DNA of 64,000 bases from JAFEDN01 sp965651935 (lineage in GTDB: Bacteria > Pseudomonadota > Gammaproteobacteria > Coxiellales > Coxiellaceae). The first letter of the stretch is position 1, and every line of letters begins with the position of its first letter. Below the pieces are notes generated by a model. It was not told where the DNA came from. It ran no database searches and worked only from the letters and a program-made list of their open reading frames with translations. Below are positions 36,838 through 47,115 of the stretch, in pieces. The stretch is from positions 13,106 through 77,105 of the forward strand of contig CBFGTC010000008.1 of assembly GCA_965651935.1 (NCBI GenBank), given 5' to 3'. The translations under genes were made by a program, and so were the position numbers.

Positions 36838-39452
36838 ATCCTAAGCGATTGATTCTCACCGCGAACCGTCGACTGGTTGCCTATTTAACCTATCAATATG
36901 ATCTCAAACAATCCCAACAACAAAAAGTTTGGGACCCTTTGAGAATTATGCCATTTACTCAATGGCTCCAACACCTTTGGATTTTTCATTCCTCTGGCCC
37001 TGAGCGGGTATTATCGGATTTCCAAGAACAATATATTTGGTCGCAAATTATACTGGAAAGCAAAAAATCAACTTACCCACTATTGAATGTCCATAGTACG
37101 GTTTCAATGGCCCAAGAAGCTTGGCGCCTCATGCACGACTGGCAAATCTCTTGGGAACAGCTGGATCAACACCTTAATATTGCAGAAGTTGAATTATTTA
37201 AACTTTGGGCTGAGCAATTTCATCAATATTGCCAAATTCACTCCTGGATCAGTTACGCCGAACTACCTAAGCGCTTGCAACTATTATTGGAAAAAAAAAT
37301 TATCCCTTGTCAGGAAACTTTTCTGATAGCAGGTTTCCATGAAATACCCCCAGCTTGGTCGCAGTTATTGCTATTGATCCGTCAAAATACAGAGGTATTG
37401 GAGTGGCCAAGCTGTTTGACTAAAACTCAGCAAAGCAATCCAATAATCCATCAAGGACTCATTTTTGCAGATCCAGAATCGGAATTTAAACAAATGGCAT
37501 TATGGGCTAAAGCCGAAATGGATAATGATCCAGATAAAAGGATAGCCTGCATAGTTCCGCAATTAAGCCAATATCGACATAAAATTATCGATATTTTTAA
37601 AAAAAACATTTCACCCCACTCATTCAATGTCTCTGCCGGCCAGAGGCTGAATGAATTCGCCATGATTCGCATTGCACTCGAATCCTTAGAAGTGGTTGCA
37701 CATCGTAAAATTCAGTTTGAAAAACTAGGATATTTACTGCAATCTGCCTTTCTTTGTCAAAATGAATACGATTTTTATATAGGAGCTCACATCGAAGCTT
37801 CCTGCCGTAAATTACAGCAATTTGAATTCACTTTAACGGACTTATATCCTTTATTTAATCAATGGCAGGCAGATTATCCACATCACACCTGGCTCAACCG
37901 TTGGCGAAATTTTTCGCTTATAGCCCAAAAAACCAGAGGCTTACAGCAATCTTTTAAACAATGGACTCAACAATTTGCTCAGCTTTTAAATGCATTAGAC
38001 TGGCCGGGGCAGCGAAGCTTAAATAGTTTAGAGTACCAACTTCTAGAACGTTGGCAGGCATTATTAATGGAATTGAGTGAATTGGATGCCATTAGTACCC
38101 CAGTTGATTTCACCACCGCTTACCAATATTTAAAAAATTTTACCGCACATATTATCTTTCAACCCAAAACTGGACAAACTCAACTGGAAATTTTAGGTAT
38201 ATTAGAAAGTAATAGTTTACGTTTTGATGCGGTTTGGGTATCCGGATTAAATGATTTTCAATGGCCCACACCAGCCAAACCCAATCCTTTTATTCCTTAC
38301 GCCTTACAAGTCCAAAAACAAATGCCCCATTCTTCTCAACAAAGAGAATACCTTTTTGCCAAAACGATTACCGACCAACTATTATCAAGCAGTCATGAAA
38401 TTTATTTAAGCTGCTCTGCTGAAGAACCTGGCCGCACCGCTCGATTTAGCCGTCTCATTCCAATCTCACTCCATCCCACAACCCCATCATTAATAGTAAG
38501 CCATACCCAACCCAATTTGGCAGGTCCTTTGGAATATTTATACGATGACATAGGCCCGAAAATATCTACCAAAGAACCTATTCGCGGTGGCAGCAGCATT
38601 TTTATACGCCAAGCCGAATGTCCATTTAAAGCTTTCGCTTCTCTACGCCTTCAAGCCGAAGAACTGGAAGAACCGCAATTAGGAATATCCTTGCGTCAAC
38701 AAGGTATTTTAGTGCACCGAGTTTTAGAAGAAGTGTGGCGAATATTAAAGGATCATGCCAGTCTACTAGAGTATAGCGAATTAGGCCTTAATATCCTTTT
38801 AGAAGAAATCATTAAAAAAGTGATGACAGAGGAGTTTCCACGCCAGGAATTCATGTTTACACAAATTGAAATAAAACGTTTATCAAAACTCGTAGGGGAG
38901 TGGCTAAAAGTGGAAAAACTTCGTCCTCCCTTTGAAATTTTTGCTCTGGAAAGCGAAATTCATTTAAAAATTTCTAATATCTTTTTAAATTTAAAAATCG
39001 ATCGAATTGATAAATTAGATAATGGCACGCTGCTCCTCATTGATTACAAAACTCGGTCAGTGCAAATCAATAAATGGTTACACCCGCGTTTAGAGCAGGC
39101 TCAAATACCGCTTTACGCAATGGAACCCACTTTGCAAAACAATCTCGGCGGGGTTAGTTTTGCCCAAATACAAGCCGAAGAGATGAAATTTAAAGGTTTA
39201 CGCTGTGAGTCACTAGATGAAAGCAATTTCCCCTCGGGTTTATTAATGTTAAACCAGCTTAAAGATTCTACCGGACCTCAAACTTGGCAGGATCTACTGA
39301 CTTATTGGCGCCGGGCTTTGGAAAAATTAGGTGCTGATTTTTATAATGGTGTGGCCAGAGTCGATCCAGTGGAAGCACATAAAACCTGCCAACGCTGTAA
39401 TTTACAAGCGCTGTGCCGCATCTACGCACCACTTGCTGAAGAGGAACCCTGA
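36810..39452 (+). CDS. AddB-like nuclease subunit (PD-(D/E)XK, Fe-S)
   Basis: 880 residues. The N-terminal part looks like a decayed helicase (LILTANRRLVAYLTYQYD). The C-terminal part has RQAECPFKAFA and the nuclease core LIDYKTR. It ends with C860-x2-C863-x5-C869; with the cysteine of AECPF these give the four-Cys Fe-S set of AddB nucleases. The partner helicase starts in its stop codon (TGATG). Together they should process double-strand breaks like AddAB/RecBCD. Proteobacterial versions are sometimes annotated only as 'probable DNA repair protein'. Which chi-like site is used is unknown. Confidence 0.82.
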   Translation: MDNEFLSLLNPKRLILTANRRLVAYLTYQYDLKQSQQQKVWDPLRIMPFTQWLQHLWIFHSSGPERVLSDFQEQYIWSQIILESKKSTYPLLNVHSTVSMAQEAWRLMHDWQISWEQLDQHLNIAEVELFKLWAEQFHQYCQIHSWISYAELPKRLQLLLEKKIIPCQETFLIAGFHEIPPAWSQLLLLIRQNTEVLEWPSCLTKTQQSNPIIHQGLIFADPESEFKQMALWAKAEMDNDPDKRIACIVPQLSQYRHKIIDIFKKNISPHSFNVSAGQRLNEFAMIRIALESLEVVAHRKIQFEKLGYLLQSAFLCQNEYDFYIGAHIEASCRKLQQFEFTLTDLYPLFNQWQADYPHHTWLNRWRNFSLIAQKTRGLQQSFKQWTQQFAQLLNALDWPGQRSLNSLEYQLLERWQALLMELSELDAISTPVDFTTAYQYLKNFTAHIIFQPKTGQTQLEILGILESNSLRFDAVWVSGLNDFQWPTPAKPNPFIPYALQVQKQMPHSSQQREYLFAKTITDQLLSSSHEIYLSCSAEEPGRTARFSRLIPISLHPTTPSLIVSHTQPNLAGPLEYLYDDIGPKISTKEPIRGGSSIFIRQAECPFKAFASLRLQAEELEEPQLGISLRQQGILVHRVLEEVWRILKDHASLLEYSELGLNILLEEIIKKVMTEEFPRQEFMFTQIEIKRLSKLVGEWLKVEKLRPPFEIFALESEIHLKISNIFLNLKIDRIDKLDNGTLLLIDYKTRSVQINKWLHPRLEQAQIPLYAMEPTLQNNLGGVSFAQIQAEEMKFKGLRCESLDESNFPSGLLMLNQLKDSTGPQTWQDLLTYWRRALEKLGADFYNGVARVDPVEAHKTCQRCNLQALCRIYAPLAEEEP

Positions 39453-42400
39453 TGCTAGAAGACGATGACCAAGCTCGCACCCAAGCGTTGGACCCCTCGC
39501 AATCATTTATTGTTCAAGCTCCGGCAGGATCAGGGAAAACCGAATTACTCACCCAACGTTACTTGTCCTTACTCGCCAAAGCGTGTATTTCTCCGGAAGA
39601 AATAATCGCAATCACCTTTACTCGTAAAGCAGCAATGGAAATGCAAGAGCGAGTACTCTCGGCCTTGCAAAGTGCCCAGCATTCTCAGGGACCAAGTGCA
39701 GCACATAAACATCAAGCCTGGCTGTTGGCGCGCACTGTTTTAGAAAAAGATGCGCAAAACCAATGGAATTTATTGGAAAATCCGCAACGCCTTAGAATAC
39801 TCACCATAGATAGTTTATGCGCAGAGTTAAGTAAGCGTTTACCGATTCTCTCCGGACTTGGCGCACTGGCCAATATAATTGAAGATCCCAACCCTGTTTA
39901 TGAACAAGCCGTGCGCCAATGGATAATGCAAGAGACGCCTAGCACACTTTTAGCGCACTTAGACAATGATTTGCAAAAATTGATGCGGTTATGTGTAGAA
40001 TTGCTCGGCAAACGCGAACAATGGCTGCCTTATATTCGCCATAATATTTCCAATCTGGAGTTACGCCAACAATTGGAAAATGGCATGGCGCAGATGGCGC
40101 ATGAAATTTTAGCTGCTGCTCAATCACAGATTGACACTAAAGAATTACTGCAATTACAAGAATTATTGCGGTTCGCGGGAAAGAACCTTCAAACGCAACA
40201 AAACTCACATCCCTTTATTGTATTTACCCAACTCACTCGCTGTATCACTACCGATCCCCAAGACTTAGAAATTTGGCAAGCGTTAACTCAGGCATTATTG
40301 ACGGCAGAAGGTCAATGGCGTAAACAAGTTAATATTAACTTAGGATTTCCACCGAAAAGTCCGGAAAAAACTATTTTTTTGGAACTATTATCTCAGCTTA
40401 GCCAAAATGAAATCTTGGCCGAAAATTTACGGCAAATTCGCCAATGTCCTCCAATCCGTTTTCATGAACAGCAATGGCAAATGCTGTCCGCATTAGTGGA
40501 GATGCTGCCGTCTTTATGCGCGCATCTGCAAATTATTTTTCAACAAAATCACCTCATCGATTTTGTGGAATTAGGACTATGCGCTCATCGAGCTTTAGGC
40601 GAAGCCCAAGAACCCACCGATTTAGCATTGGCCTTAGATTATCAAATCCGCCATATTTTAGTAGACGAATTTCAGGATACTTCCATTACTCAATTTAATT
40701 TACTCGAAAAATTATTACAGGGTTGGGAAATTGCAGACGGTCGAACTCTTTTTTTAGTCGGCGATCCTATGCAATCCATTTATCGATTTCGCAATGCAGA
40801 AGTAGGATTATTTCTGCTCGCGAGCCAAACTGGTTTACAACATATTGTTCCGACTCCTTTAACTTTAACCAGAAATTTCCGCTCTAATAAAGGTTTAATC
40901 GATTGGTTTAATCAAATTTTCTCACAACTGTTTCCGGATGAAGCGAATATAGACAAAGGCGCTATCCCCTATTCTCCAGCGTTTGCCACTCAGAAACAAA
41001 CCGAGGTTGCTACTGTCAATTTTAAGCCTTTCTTCAATGATGACGATGAAGCCAAATTTATACTTGAAACCATACAACACCTTCAGCTCACTCAACCTAC
41101 GGCGAGTATCGCAATATTAGTACGCACACGCAGCCATTTAGCTTGTATTTTAAAAGCACTGCAAAAACATCAAATTCAATTTCAAGCGGTGGACATTGAA
41201 CCTTTAATCAATCGCAGTGAAATACAGGATTTAGCGGCGCTGACCCGGGCGTTACATCATTTAGGTGATCGTATCGCTTGGCTGGCTCTATTGCGCGCAC
41301 CTTACTGCGGTTTAAAGTTAGTGGATTTACATTGCATCGCCGTGGCGGCACGCAATCGGCATATTTTTGAAGTATTAGTTGAATTCGCTTGCTTAAATAA
41401 CTTAAGTGAAGACGCTCGGCTTAGATTAGAAAGAATTGTACCGGTGTTGTCTCAGTCGCTTTCTCAACGTGGACGTCTCAATTTGTCAGAATGGGTTGAA
41501 ACAACTTGGCAGAAACTAGGCGGCGCAGCAGTTTTAGAAACGGCGCAAGAATGCCTGAATGTACAGAGTTTTTTTAAATTACTGCAAGAAAATCAAACTG
41601 AATTGCAAATTTTTTCTAAGACGCTATTAATTCAAAAAATAAATAAATTACATGCCGCTGCGAATCCGCAGGCCAATAATCAATTACAAATCATGACAAT
41701 ACATAAAGCCAAAGGTTTGGAATTTGATCATGTGTTTCTTCCCCAACTTCATCGTTGTCCAGCAAAGGAAAAACATCGGCTTTTACTCTGGACTCAAAGA
41801 ACTTTCGCTCACGGCGGTAGTCACCTACTATTAGCCCCGATAAAAGCAAGCTCAGCCGCAAACGATCCTTTATATGATTTTTTACACCGGACCGAAAGAA
41901 AAAAATTAACTCACGAAGCACAGCGTCTACTCTATGTCGCAGCAACACGGGCCAAACAAACCCTGCATTTAACGGCGGTTATTGAGAATTTTCAAGATAA
42001 CCAAGTTCGACAAGCTAACCCAGGCAGTTTTTTAGAAATGCTATGGCCTTTTTTTCAAGCAGAAATTAAACCGCATTCGTTAATATCCCTACCTGCTGCC
42101 GTTATAATTCATGAAAGAGAAAAAGCTCTTTTTCGACGCTTAACTCATACATGGCGCCCAAGTGAATCAAAACAGGAAGAGCTGAAATCTTCTTCAAAGC
42201 AGAGATTAGAATCGACAGAAAAATTTGCCGACGATTTTTTTGAGGATAAAATCGCTGCTCATATAGGCGTGGTGGTACATGAAGCCTTAGCTGATTTAGG
42301 CGAAAAATTTCCAGACCTCTCTAACATTCTCTCCGACGAACATTTCCGCCGACGTTTATGGCAATTGGGCATTTCAGGAACTGAATTAGAAAAAGCTTTA

Positions 42401-42763
42401 GGCCAAGTCAAACAAGCACGACAAAATATGCTACAAGATCCGCAGGGGTTGTGGATCTTATCAGCGCAACATCAAGAACGTAAAAATGAATATGCTCGCA
42501 GCGCGATCATTAACGGTCAAATTATTCGAGTAGTGATTGACAGAACCTTTGTCGATAACCAAGGGATACGCTGGATCATTGATTATAAAACCGGCGCGCT
42601 GCCCGATTTGAATCGTTATTATGAGCAGCTTGGTCTTTATGCCAAGGTGCTTTCACTCGAAGACCCGCGACCGATAAAAACCGCGCTGTATTTCCCGCTG
42701 AGTTGTCATTTTTTGGATTGTTCCCAAGCGTGCACAAGCTTTGCAGATAGCGGCGCATTTTAA
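39452..42763 (+). CDS. AddA-like UvrD-family helicase/nuclease
   Basis: 1103 residues. The Walker A motif QAPAGSGKTELLTQRYL is at the N-terminus. Motif Ia GAITFTRKAA-like (IAITFTRKAAMEMQERV), motif II ILVDEFQDTS, motif IV DPMQSIYRFRNAEV and motif VI LLYVAATRAKQTLHL follow. TIHKAKGLEFDHVFLP marks the RecB/AddA group. A C-terminal nuclease domain has RVVIDRTF and WIIDYKTGALPD. It overlaps the AddB-like gene by one base and is co-translated. Both subunits keep a nuclease motif. Confidence 0.88.
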   Translation: MLEDDDQARTQALDPSQSFIVQAPAGSGKTELLTQRYLSLLAKACISPEEIIAITFTRKAAMEMQERVLSALQSAQHSQGPSAAHKHQAWLLARTVLEKDAQNQWNLLENPQRLRILTIDSLCAELSKRLPILSGLGALANIIEDPNPVYEQAVRQWIMQETPSTLLAHLDNDLQKLMRLCVELLGKREQWLPYIRHNISNLELRQQLENGMAQMAHEILAAAQSQIDTKELLQLQELLRFAGKNLQTQQNSHPFIVFTQLTRCITTDPQDLEIWQALTQALLTAEGQWRKQVNINLGFPPKSPEKTIFLELLSQLSQNEILAENLRQIRQCPPIRFHEQQWQMLSALVEMLPSLCAHLQIIFQQNHLIDFVELGLCAHRALGEAQEPTDLALALDYQIRHILVDEFQDTSITQFNLLEKLLQGWEIADGRTLFLVGDPMQSIYRFRNAEVGLFLLASQTGLQHIVPTPLTLTRNFRSNKGLIDWFNQIFSQLFPDEANIDKGAIPYSPAFATQKQTEVATVNFKPFFNDDDEAKFILETIQHLQLTQPTASIAILVRTRSHLACILKALQKHQIQFQAVDIEPLINRSEIQDLAALTRALHHLGDRIAWLALLRAPYCGLKLVDLHCIAVAARNRHIFEVLVEFACLNNLSEDARLRLERIVPVLSQSLSQRGRLNLSEWVETTWQKLGGAAVLETAQECLNVQSFFKLLQENQTELQIFSKTLLIQKINKLHAAANPQANNQLQIMTIHKAKGLEFDHVFLPQLHRCPAKEKHRLLLWTQRTFAHGGSHLLLAPIKASSAANDPLYDFLHRTERKKLTHEAQRLLYVAATRAKQTLHLTAVIENFQDNQVRQANPGSFLEMLWPFFQAEIKPHSLISLPAAVIIHEREKALFRRLTHTWRPSESKQEELKSSSKQRLESTEKFADDFFEDKIAAHIGVVVHEALADLGEKFPDLSNILSDEHFRRRLWQLGISGTELEKALGQVKQARQNMLQDPQGLWILSAQHQERKNEYARSAIINGQIIRVVIDRTFVDNQGIRWIIDYKTGALPDLNRYYEQLGLYAKVLSLEDPRPIKTALYFPLSCHFLDCSQACTSFADSGAF

Positions 42764-42783
42764 ATTTTGATAAAATTTGATCT

Positions 42784-43671
42784 ATGATGGATATTTCGCA
42801 TAAATTAATCGTAGCAATTTCTTCTCGAGCGCTTTTTGATTTGAGCGAAAGTAATCGTGTGTTTGAATCTGAAGGTGTAGAACAATACTCACGCTATCAA
42901 ATAGAGAGAGAAAATGACATTCTTTGTCCCGGCGTTGCCTTTCCTTTAGTAAAAAAATTTTTGAATTTAAATCAATACGGGGATTTAGTTGAAGTCATCC
43001 TTCTTTCCCGTAATAGCGCTGATACTGGCCTGCGCATTTTCAATAGTATTGAACATTACCAATTAAATATCACTCGTGCCGTGTTTACCAGCGGTAAAAG
43101 TCCTTACCAGTACGTTAACGCTTTTGGTTCTCATTTATTTTTATCGGTTAACAGCCAAGACGTTTGTGATGCTTTAAAAGCCGGTTGTGCTGCTGCAACT
43201 ATTTTACCTTCACATAATCAAGAAAATAACACCCAGGAACTGAGACTTGCTTTTGACGGAGATGCCGTTTTATTTTCCGATGAAGCCGAGCGCGTTTTTC
43301 AAGAACAAGGTTTGATGGCGTTTACCCATAGTGAAAAATTGGCCGCACAACAACCACTTTCCGGCGGTCCCTTCAAAGGTTTCCTGGCTGCTTTACAAAA
43401 ATTACAACAATATTTGCCTGAAGATAATTGTCCAATTCGAACGGCTTTAGTGACTGCGCGCCAAGCGCCAGCCCATGAACGCCCAATCCGAACGCTGCGT
43501 TCCTGGCAAATTCGGATAGACGAGGCTTTATTTTTAGGGGGCTTAGAAAAAGCCGAATTTCTTCACGCGTTTGGTGCTGATATTTTCTTTGATGACCAAA
43601 CCCGTCATTGTGAACAAGCAAGTGCGCGAGTCGCGACTGCCCACGTGCCACACGGTTTACTCAATGCTTAA
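42784..43671 (+). CDS. 5'-nucleotidase family protein
   Basis: 295 residues. KLIVAISSRALFDLSESN begins the protein; LAFDGDAVLFSDEAERVFQEQGL and LVTARQAPAHERPIRTLR are the recurring blocks of the bacterial cytosolic 5'-nucleotidase family (related to cN-I). It probably dephosphorylates nucleoside monophosphates. It starts 20 bp after the AddA-like gene and ends 8 bp before orn, so it may belong to the same transcript. The substrate is not determined. Confidence 0.82.
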   Translation: MMDISHKLIVAISSRALFDLSESNRVFESEGVEQYSRYQIERENDILCPGVAFPLVKKFLNLNQYGDLVEVILLSRNSADTGLRIFNSIEHYQLNITRAVFTSGKSPYQYVNAFGSHLFLSVNSQDVCDALKAGCAAATILPSHNQENNTQELRLAFDGDAVLFSDEAERVFQEQGLMAFTHSEKLAAQQPLSGGPFKGFLAALQKLQQYLPEDNCPIRTALVTARQAPAHERPIRTLRSWQIRIDEALFLGGLEKAEFLHAFGADIFFDDQTRHCEQASARVATAHVPHGLLNA

Positions 43672-43679
43672 GGAGCAAT

Positions 43680-44231
43680 ATGAGCGAGAAAGACAAACAT
43701 TTAATTTGGATTGATTTAGAAATGACTGGGCTTAATCCTGATTTAGATCACATCTTGGAATTAGCTACTATCGTAACCGATTCTCATCTCAATATTTTGG
43801 CGGAAGGACCCGTTATCGCCATTTTTCAACCTGAAGACATCCTAAATAAAATGGACGCTTGGAACGTTAAGCATCATGGTGAATCAGGCTTAATCGAACG
43901 AGTACGTGTCAGTACTATGGACGAGGAATCAGCGCAAGCGGCTACTTTGGAATTCCTATCCGCATACGTCACCACCGGTAAATCACCCATGTGCGGCAAT
44001 TCGATTTGCCAAGACCGTCGATTTTTATGGAAATACATGCCTAAATTAGAAAATTATTTTCACTATCGTAATCTCGATGTGAGCACAGTGAAAATTTTAG
44101 CTCAACGTTGGGCGCCTACCATTGTCTCCGGAGTCAGTAAGAATACGGAGCATAAGGCTTTACAGGATATACGCGACTCTATCAATGAGTTAAAATACTA
44201 CCGCCAACATTTTTTTAAACCGGGAGTATAA
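43680..44231 (+). CDS. orn: Oligoribonuclease
   Basis: 183 residues, a DEDDh 3'-5' exonuclease that degrades 2-5 nt RNAs and pGpG. IWIDLEMTGLNP carries the first two acidic ligands; GNSICQDRRFLWKYMP and HKALQDIRDSINELKYY hold the others. Length is normal. AGGAG precedes the start. It is tightly packed between the 5'-nucleotidase gene and plsY. Confidence 0.98.
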   Translation: MSEKDKHLIWIDLEMTGLNPDLDHILELATIVTDSHLNILAEGPVIAIFQPEDILNKMDAWNVKHHGESGLIERVRVSTMDEESAQAATLEFLSAYVTTGKSPMCGNSICQDRRFLWKYMPKLENYFHYRNLDVSTVKILAQRWAPTIVSGVSKNTEHKALQDIRDSINELKYYRQHFFKPGV

Positions 44232-44235
44232 ATTC

Positions 44236-44835
44236 ATGGGGAATATCATTGCCGCTGTGATAGCTTATCTAATTGGCTCTTTACAAGTTTCAGTACTATT
44301 GTCGAAATTTTTTAAATTTCCCGATCCGCGCACCAAAGGATCGCAAAACGCTGGAGCCACCAATGTCCTTCGCACTGCCGGACTTAATCCGGCCTTGTTA
44401 ACCTTGATAGGGGATGTCTTAAAAGGCATTATTGCCGTGCTGATTGCGCGTATTTTACATGCAGATCCTTTTTTCCTTGCTTTTGCTGTATTGGCTGCGG
44501 TAATTGGGCATATTTTTCCTTGCTTTTTTCAATTCCGCGGTGGTAAAGGAGTCGCCACAGCAATAGGAGGGATTTTTATATTAGCTCCTTTTATCGCTAT
44601 TCTGCTAGCGCTTATTTGGCTTGCTGTGGTGTTTGCAACCCGCTATGTTTCATTGGCCTCCCTGGTGTCGATGGCATTATCACCTTTACTTATATTAATG
44701 TTTAGCAGTTCACGCGGGGCGTATTTTATCCCTGTTCTAATCATGGCTGGTATCATTATTTGGAAACACAAAGACAATATTCAACGCCTTCGCAACCGCA
44801 CTGAAACAAAAGTCAAGTTATCTAAAAATCCTTAA
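44236..44835 (+). CDS. plsY: Acyl-phosphate glycerol-3-phosphate acyltransferase
   Basis: 199 residues with five or more membrane helices. The motifs GSQNAGATNVLRT and FQFRGGKGVATAIGG are specific for PlsY, which starts phospholipid synthesis by acylating glycerol-3-phosphate. Its 3' end overlaps the convergent tsaD by 14 bp. orn ends 4 bp upstream. Confidence 0.97.
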   Translation: MGNIIAAVIAYLIGSLQVSVLLSKFFKFPDPRTKGSQNAGATNVLRTAGLNPALLTLIGDVLKGIIAVLIARILHADPFFLAFAVLAAVIGHIFPCFFQFRGGKGVATAIGGIFILAPFIAILLALIWLAVVFATRYVSLASLVSMALSPLLILMFSSSRGAYFIPVLIMAGIIIWKHKDNIQRLRNRTETKVKLSKNP

Positions 44836-45850
44836 CTGATTTTTCTGGTGGAAAGGGATAGCGAGGCTTTACCGTTATTTCCAATGGTTCGTGTTGTTGT
44901 CGAATCAGGTGGCGATAACCGGTAAAGGCAACCATTGCTGCATTATCAGTACAAAACTCAGGTCTGGGATAAAATACTGCGCCACCTAAATCCTGCATCT
45001 CTTTTTTTAAACGCTCACGCAATTGACGATTTGCTCCCACTCCTCCTACTACGACTAAACGTTGTAATTGAGTTTGAGTTAATGCCCGCCGACATTTTAT
45101 CCATAAAGTATCCACGACTGATTTTTGAAAAGCGGCAGCGATATCGGCTCGGATGTTGGGTTCCGTTGAATTTTGTTGAAAGCAATTGGCGGCAAAAGTC
45201 TTTAAACCACTAAAACTAAAATTGAGATCAGGGTGAGACAACATGGGACGCGGAAAGGGAAAACGTTGAGGATCACCCTCTTCTGCTAAACGGGATAAAG
45301 CGGGGCCCCCCGGATAAGGCAATCCTAAAAGTTTGGCAGTCTTATCAAAAGCTTCACCCACGGCATCATCCAAAGTTTCACCTAACAATTCATAATGATT
45401 TTCAGCATATACGGCAATTAGTTGAGTATGTCCTCCTGAAACCAATAACGCCATAAAAGGAGTTGGTGGCGTTTCTTCTTCTAACATCACGGCTAGCAAA
45501 TGCGCTTCCAAATGATGAACTCCAATGGCCGGAACTTCCCAGGCCCATGCAAGACTGCGAGCGATGCTGGCCCCCACCATCAAAGCCCCAATTAAACCAG
45601 GCCCTTTAGTGTAGGCGATCCCGTTGATCGCCTTAGGTAAAATTTGACTTTCCTTAAGCACAGCTTGAATGAGAGGAAGCGTTTGTCGAATGTGATCACG
45701 TGAAGCTAATTCGGGAACCACTCCGCCGTAAAGTTGATGGAGCGGAATTTGGCTGTATATGCGATGGGCCAACAAGCCGCGCTCACTATCATAAATTGCC
45801 GCCGCTGTTTCATCGCAAGAGGTTTCAACCCCTAGAACAATCATACTCAT
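44822..45850 (-). CDS. tsaD: tRNA N6-adenosine threonylcarbamoyltransferase
   Basis: 342 residues. VLGVETSCDETA begins the protein, the iron-binding HHLEAHLLA follows, and GALMVGASIARSLAWA, LLVSGGHTQLI and VVGGVGANRQLRERL are typical. It makes t6A37 on ANN-decoding tRNAs together with TsaB, TsaC and TsaE. It is downstream of murA with a 2-bp gap; in many relatives tsaD sits beside rpsU instead. Confidence 0.98.
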   Translation of the reverse strand: MSMIVLGVETSCDETAAAIYDSERGLLAHRIYSQIPLHQLYGGVVPELASRDHIRQTLPLIQAVLKESQILPKAINGIAYTKGPGLIGALMVGASIARSLAWAWEVPAIGVHHLEAHLLAVMLEEETPPTPFMALLVSGGHTQLIAVYAENHYELLGETLDDAVGEAFDKTAKLLGLPYPGGPALSRLAEEGDPQRFPFPRPMLSHPDLNFSFSGLKTFAANCFQQNSTEPNIRADIAAAFQKSVVDTLWIKCRRALTQTQLQRLVVVGGVGANRQLRERLKKEMQDLGGAVFYPRPEFCTDNAAMVAFTGYRHLIRQQHEPLEITVKPRYPFPPEKSVKDF

Positions 45851-45852
45851 TT

Positions 45853-47115
45853 TTAACCGCGAATACGTTCAATATCCGCACCTAAAGATCGAAGTTTTTC
45901 TTCAATTCGCTCATAACCTCGATCAATGTGGTAGATTCGATCAACAATGGTTTGACCTTTGGCCATTAACGCGGCTAAGACTAAACCCGCTGAAGCGCGT
46001 AGATCGGTTGCCATTACTGGCGCACCGGCAAGGTATTCATGGCCTTTACAAATGGCTTCATTCCCTTTTATCTGAATTTCAGCGCCCATACGCATTAATT
46101 CATAGGCATGCATGAAACGGTTTTCAAACACATTTTCCACGATGATCGATTTTCCTTCCGCCAATACATCCAAGGCCATAAATTGAGCCTGCATATCGGT
46201 GGGGAAATCCGGATAAGGAGCGGTACTGATATTGACTGCTAAAGCTTGCCGTCCTTTCATATCCAACTCTAACCAATCAGGACCGGATTCGATATGAGCG
46301 CCGCTTTCTAATAACTTATCTAAAGTACTAGTCAAAGTGGTAGGATTGGTTTTTTCTAAACGCACTTGACCGCGTGTAATGGCGGCAGCCACTAAAAAAG
46401 TGCCCGATTCGATACGGTCAGGCATCACGCTATAATGACCCCCGTTCAATTCCTCTACCCCGTCTATAATCAGAGTATCGGTTCCGACACCCTGTATATT
46501 AGCGCCTAAAGTCACTAAAAAATTAGCTAAATCGCTGACTTCGGGCTCACGCGCTGCATTGTGGATAATCGTGCGCCCTTTAGCCAAAGTCGCTGCCATT
46601 AATAAATTTTCAGTCCCGGTCACGGTAATTTTATCCAAACGAAGTTCTGCGCCCCGCAAACGGCCATTAACATGGGCATAAATAAATCCATCTCTAATTT
46701 CAATCTCTGCCCCTAAAGCCCGCATTCCTTCTAAATGCAGGTCTACCGGACGAGACCCAATGGCACAACCGCCGGGAAGCGAAACTTCGGCTTTACCACA
46801 GCGAGCTAATAAAGGACCTAAAACCACAATCGATGCACGCATGGTTTTAACCAACTCATAAGGCGCTTGAGTGCTGTGAATATGGCTGGCGTTTATCGCC
46901 ACTTCACTTTTTTCCATGGTAACAGAAGCACCCAATCGGCTTAATAAGCTATTGATTGTTATCACATCACGCAATTGAGGTACATTGCTAAGCACCACTG
47001 GTTTGGCTGTGAGCAGCGTGGCAGCTAAAATTGGCAAAGCAGCATTTTTAGAACCGGAAATGGTCACTACACCGGATAAAGGGTTCCGGCAGCATTTAAT
47101 AATAAATTTATCCAT
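45853..47115 (-). CDS. murA: UDP-N-acetylglucosamine 1-carboxyvinyltransferase
   Basis: 420 residues from the ATG at 47115, the normal length. It catalyses the first committed step of peptidoglycan synthesis. The fosfomycin-binding cysteine C117 lies in PGGCAIGSRPVDLHLEGM, so the wild-type drug target is kept. Its start lies inside the last codons of the MlaB-like gene, so it is translationally coupled to the Mla operon, an arrangement found in many gammaproteobacteria. Confidence 0.98.
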   Translation of the reverse strand: MDKFIIKCCRNPLSGVVTISGSKNAALPILAATLLTAKPVVLSNVPQLRDVITINSLLSRLGASVTMEKSEVAINASHIHSTQAPYELVKTMRASIVVLGPLLARCGKAEVSLPGGCAIGSRPVDLHLEGMRALGAEIEIRDGFIYAHVNGRLRGAELRLDKITVTGTENLLMAATLAKGRTIIHNAAREPEVSDLANFLVTLGANIQGVGTDTLIIDGVEELNGGHYSVMPDRIESGTFLVAAAITRGQVRLEKTNPTTLTSTLDKLLESGAHIESGPDWLELDMKGRQALAVNISTAPYPDFPTDMQAQFMALDVLAEGKSIIVENVFENRFMHAYELMRMGAEIQIKGNEAICKGHEYLAGAPVMATDLRASAGLVLAALMAKGQTIVDRIYHIDRGYERIEEKLRSLGADIERIRG

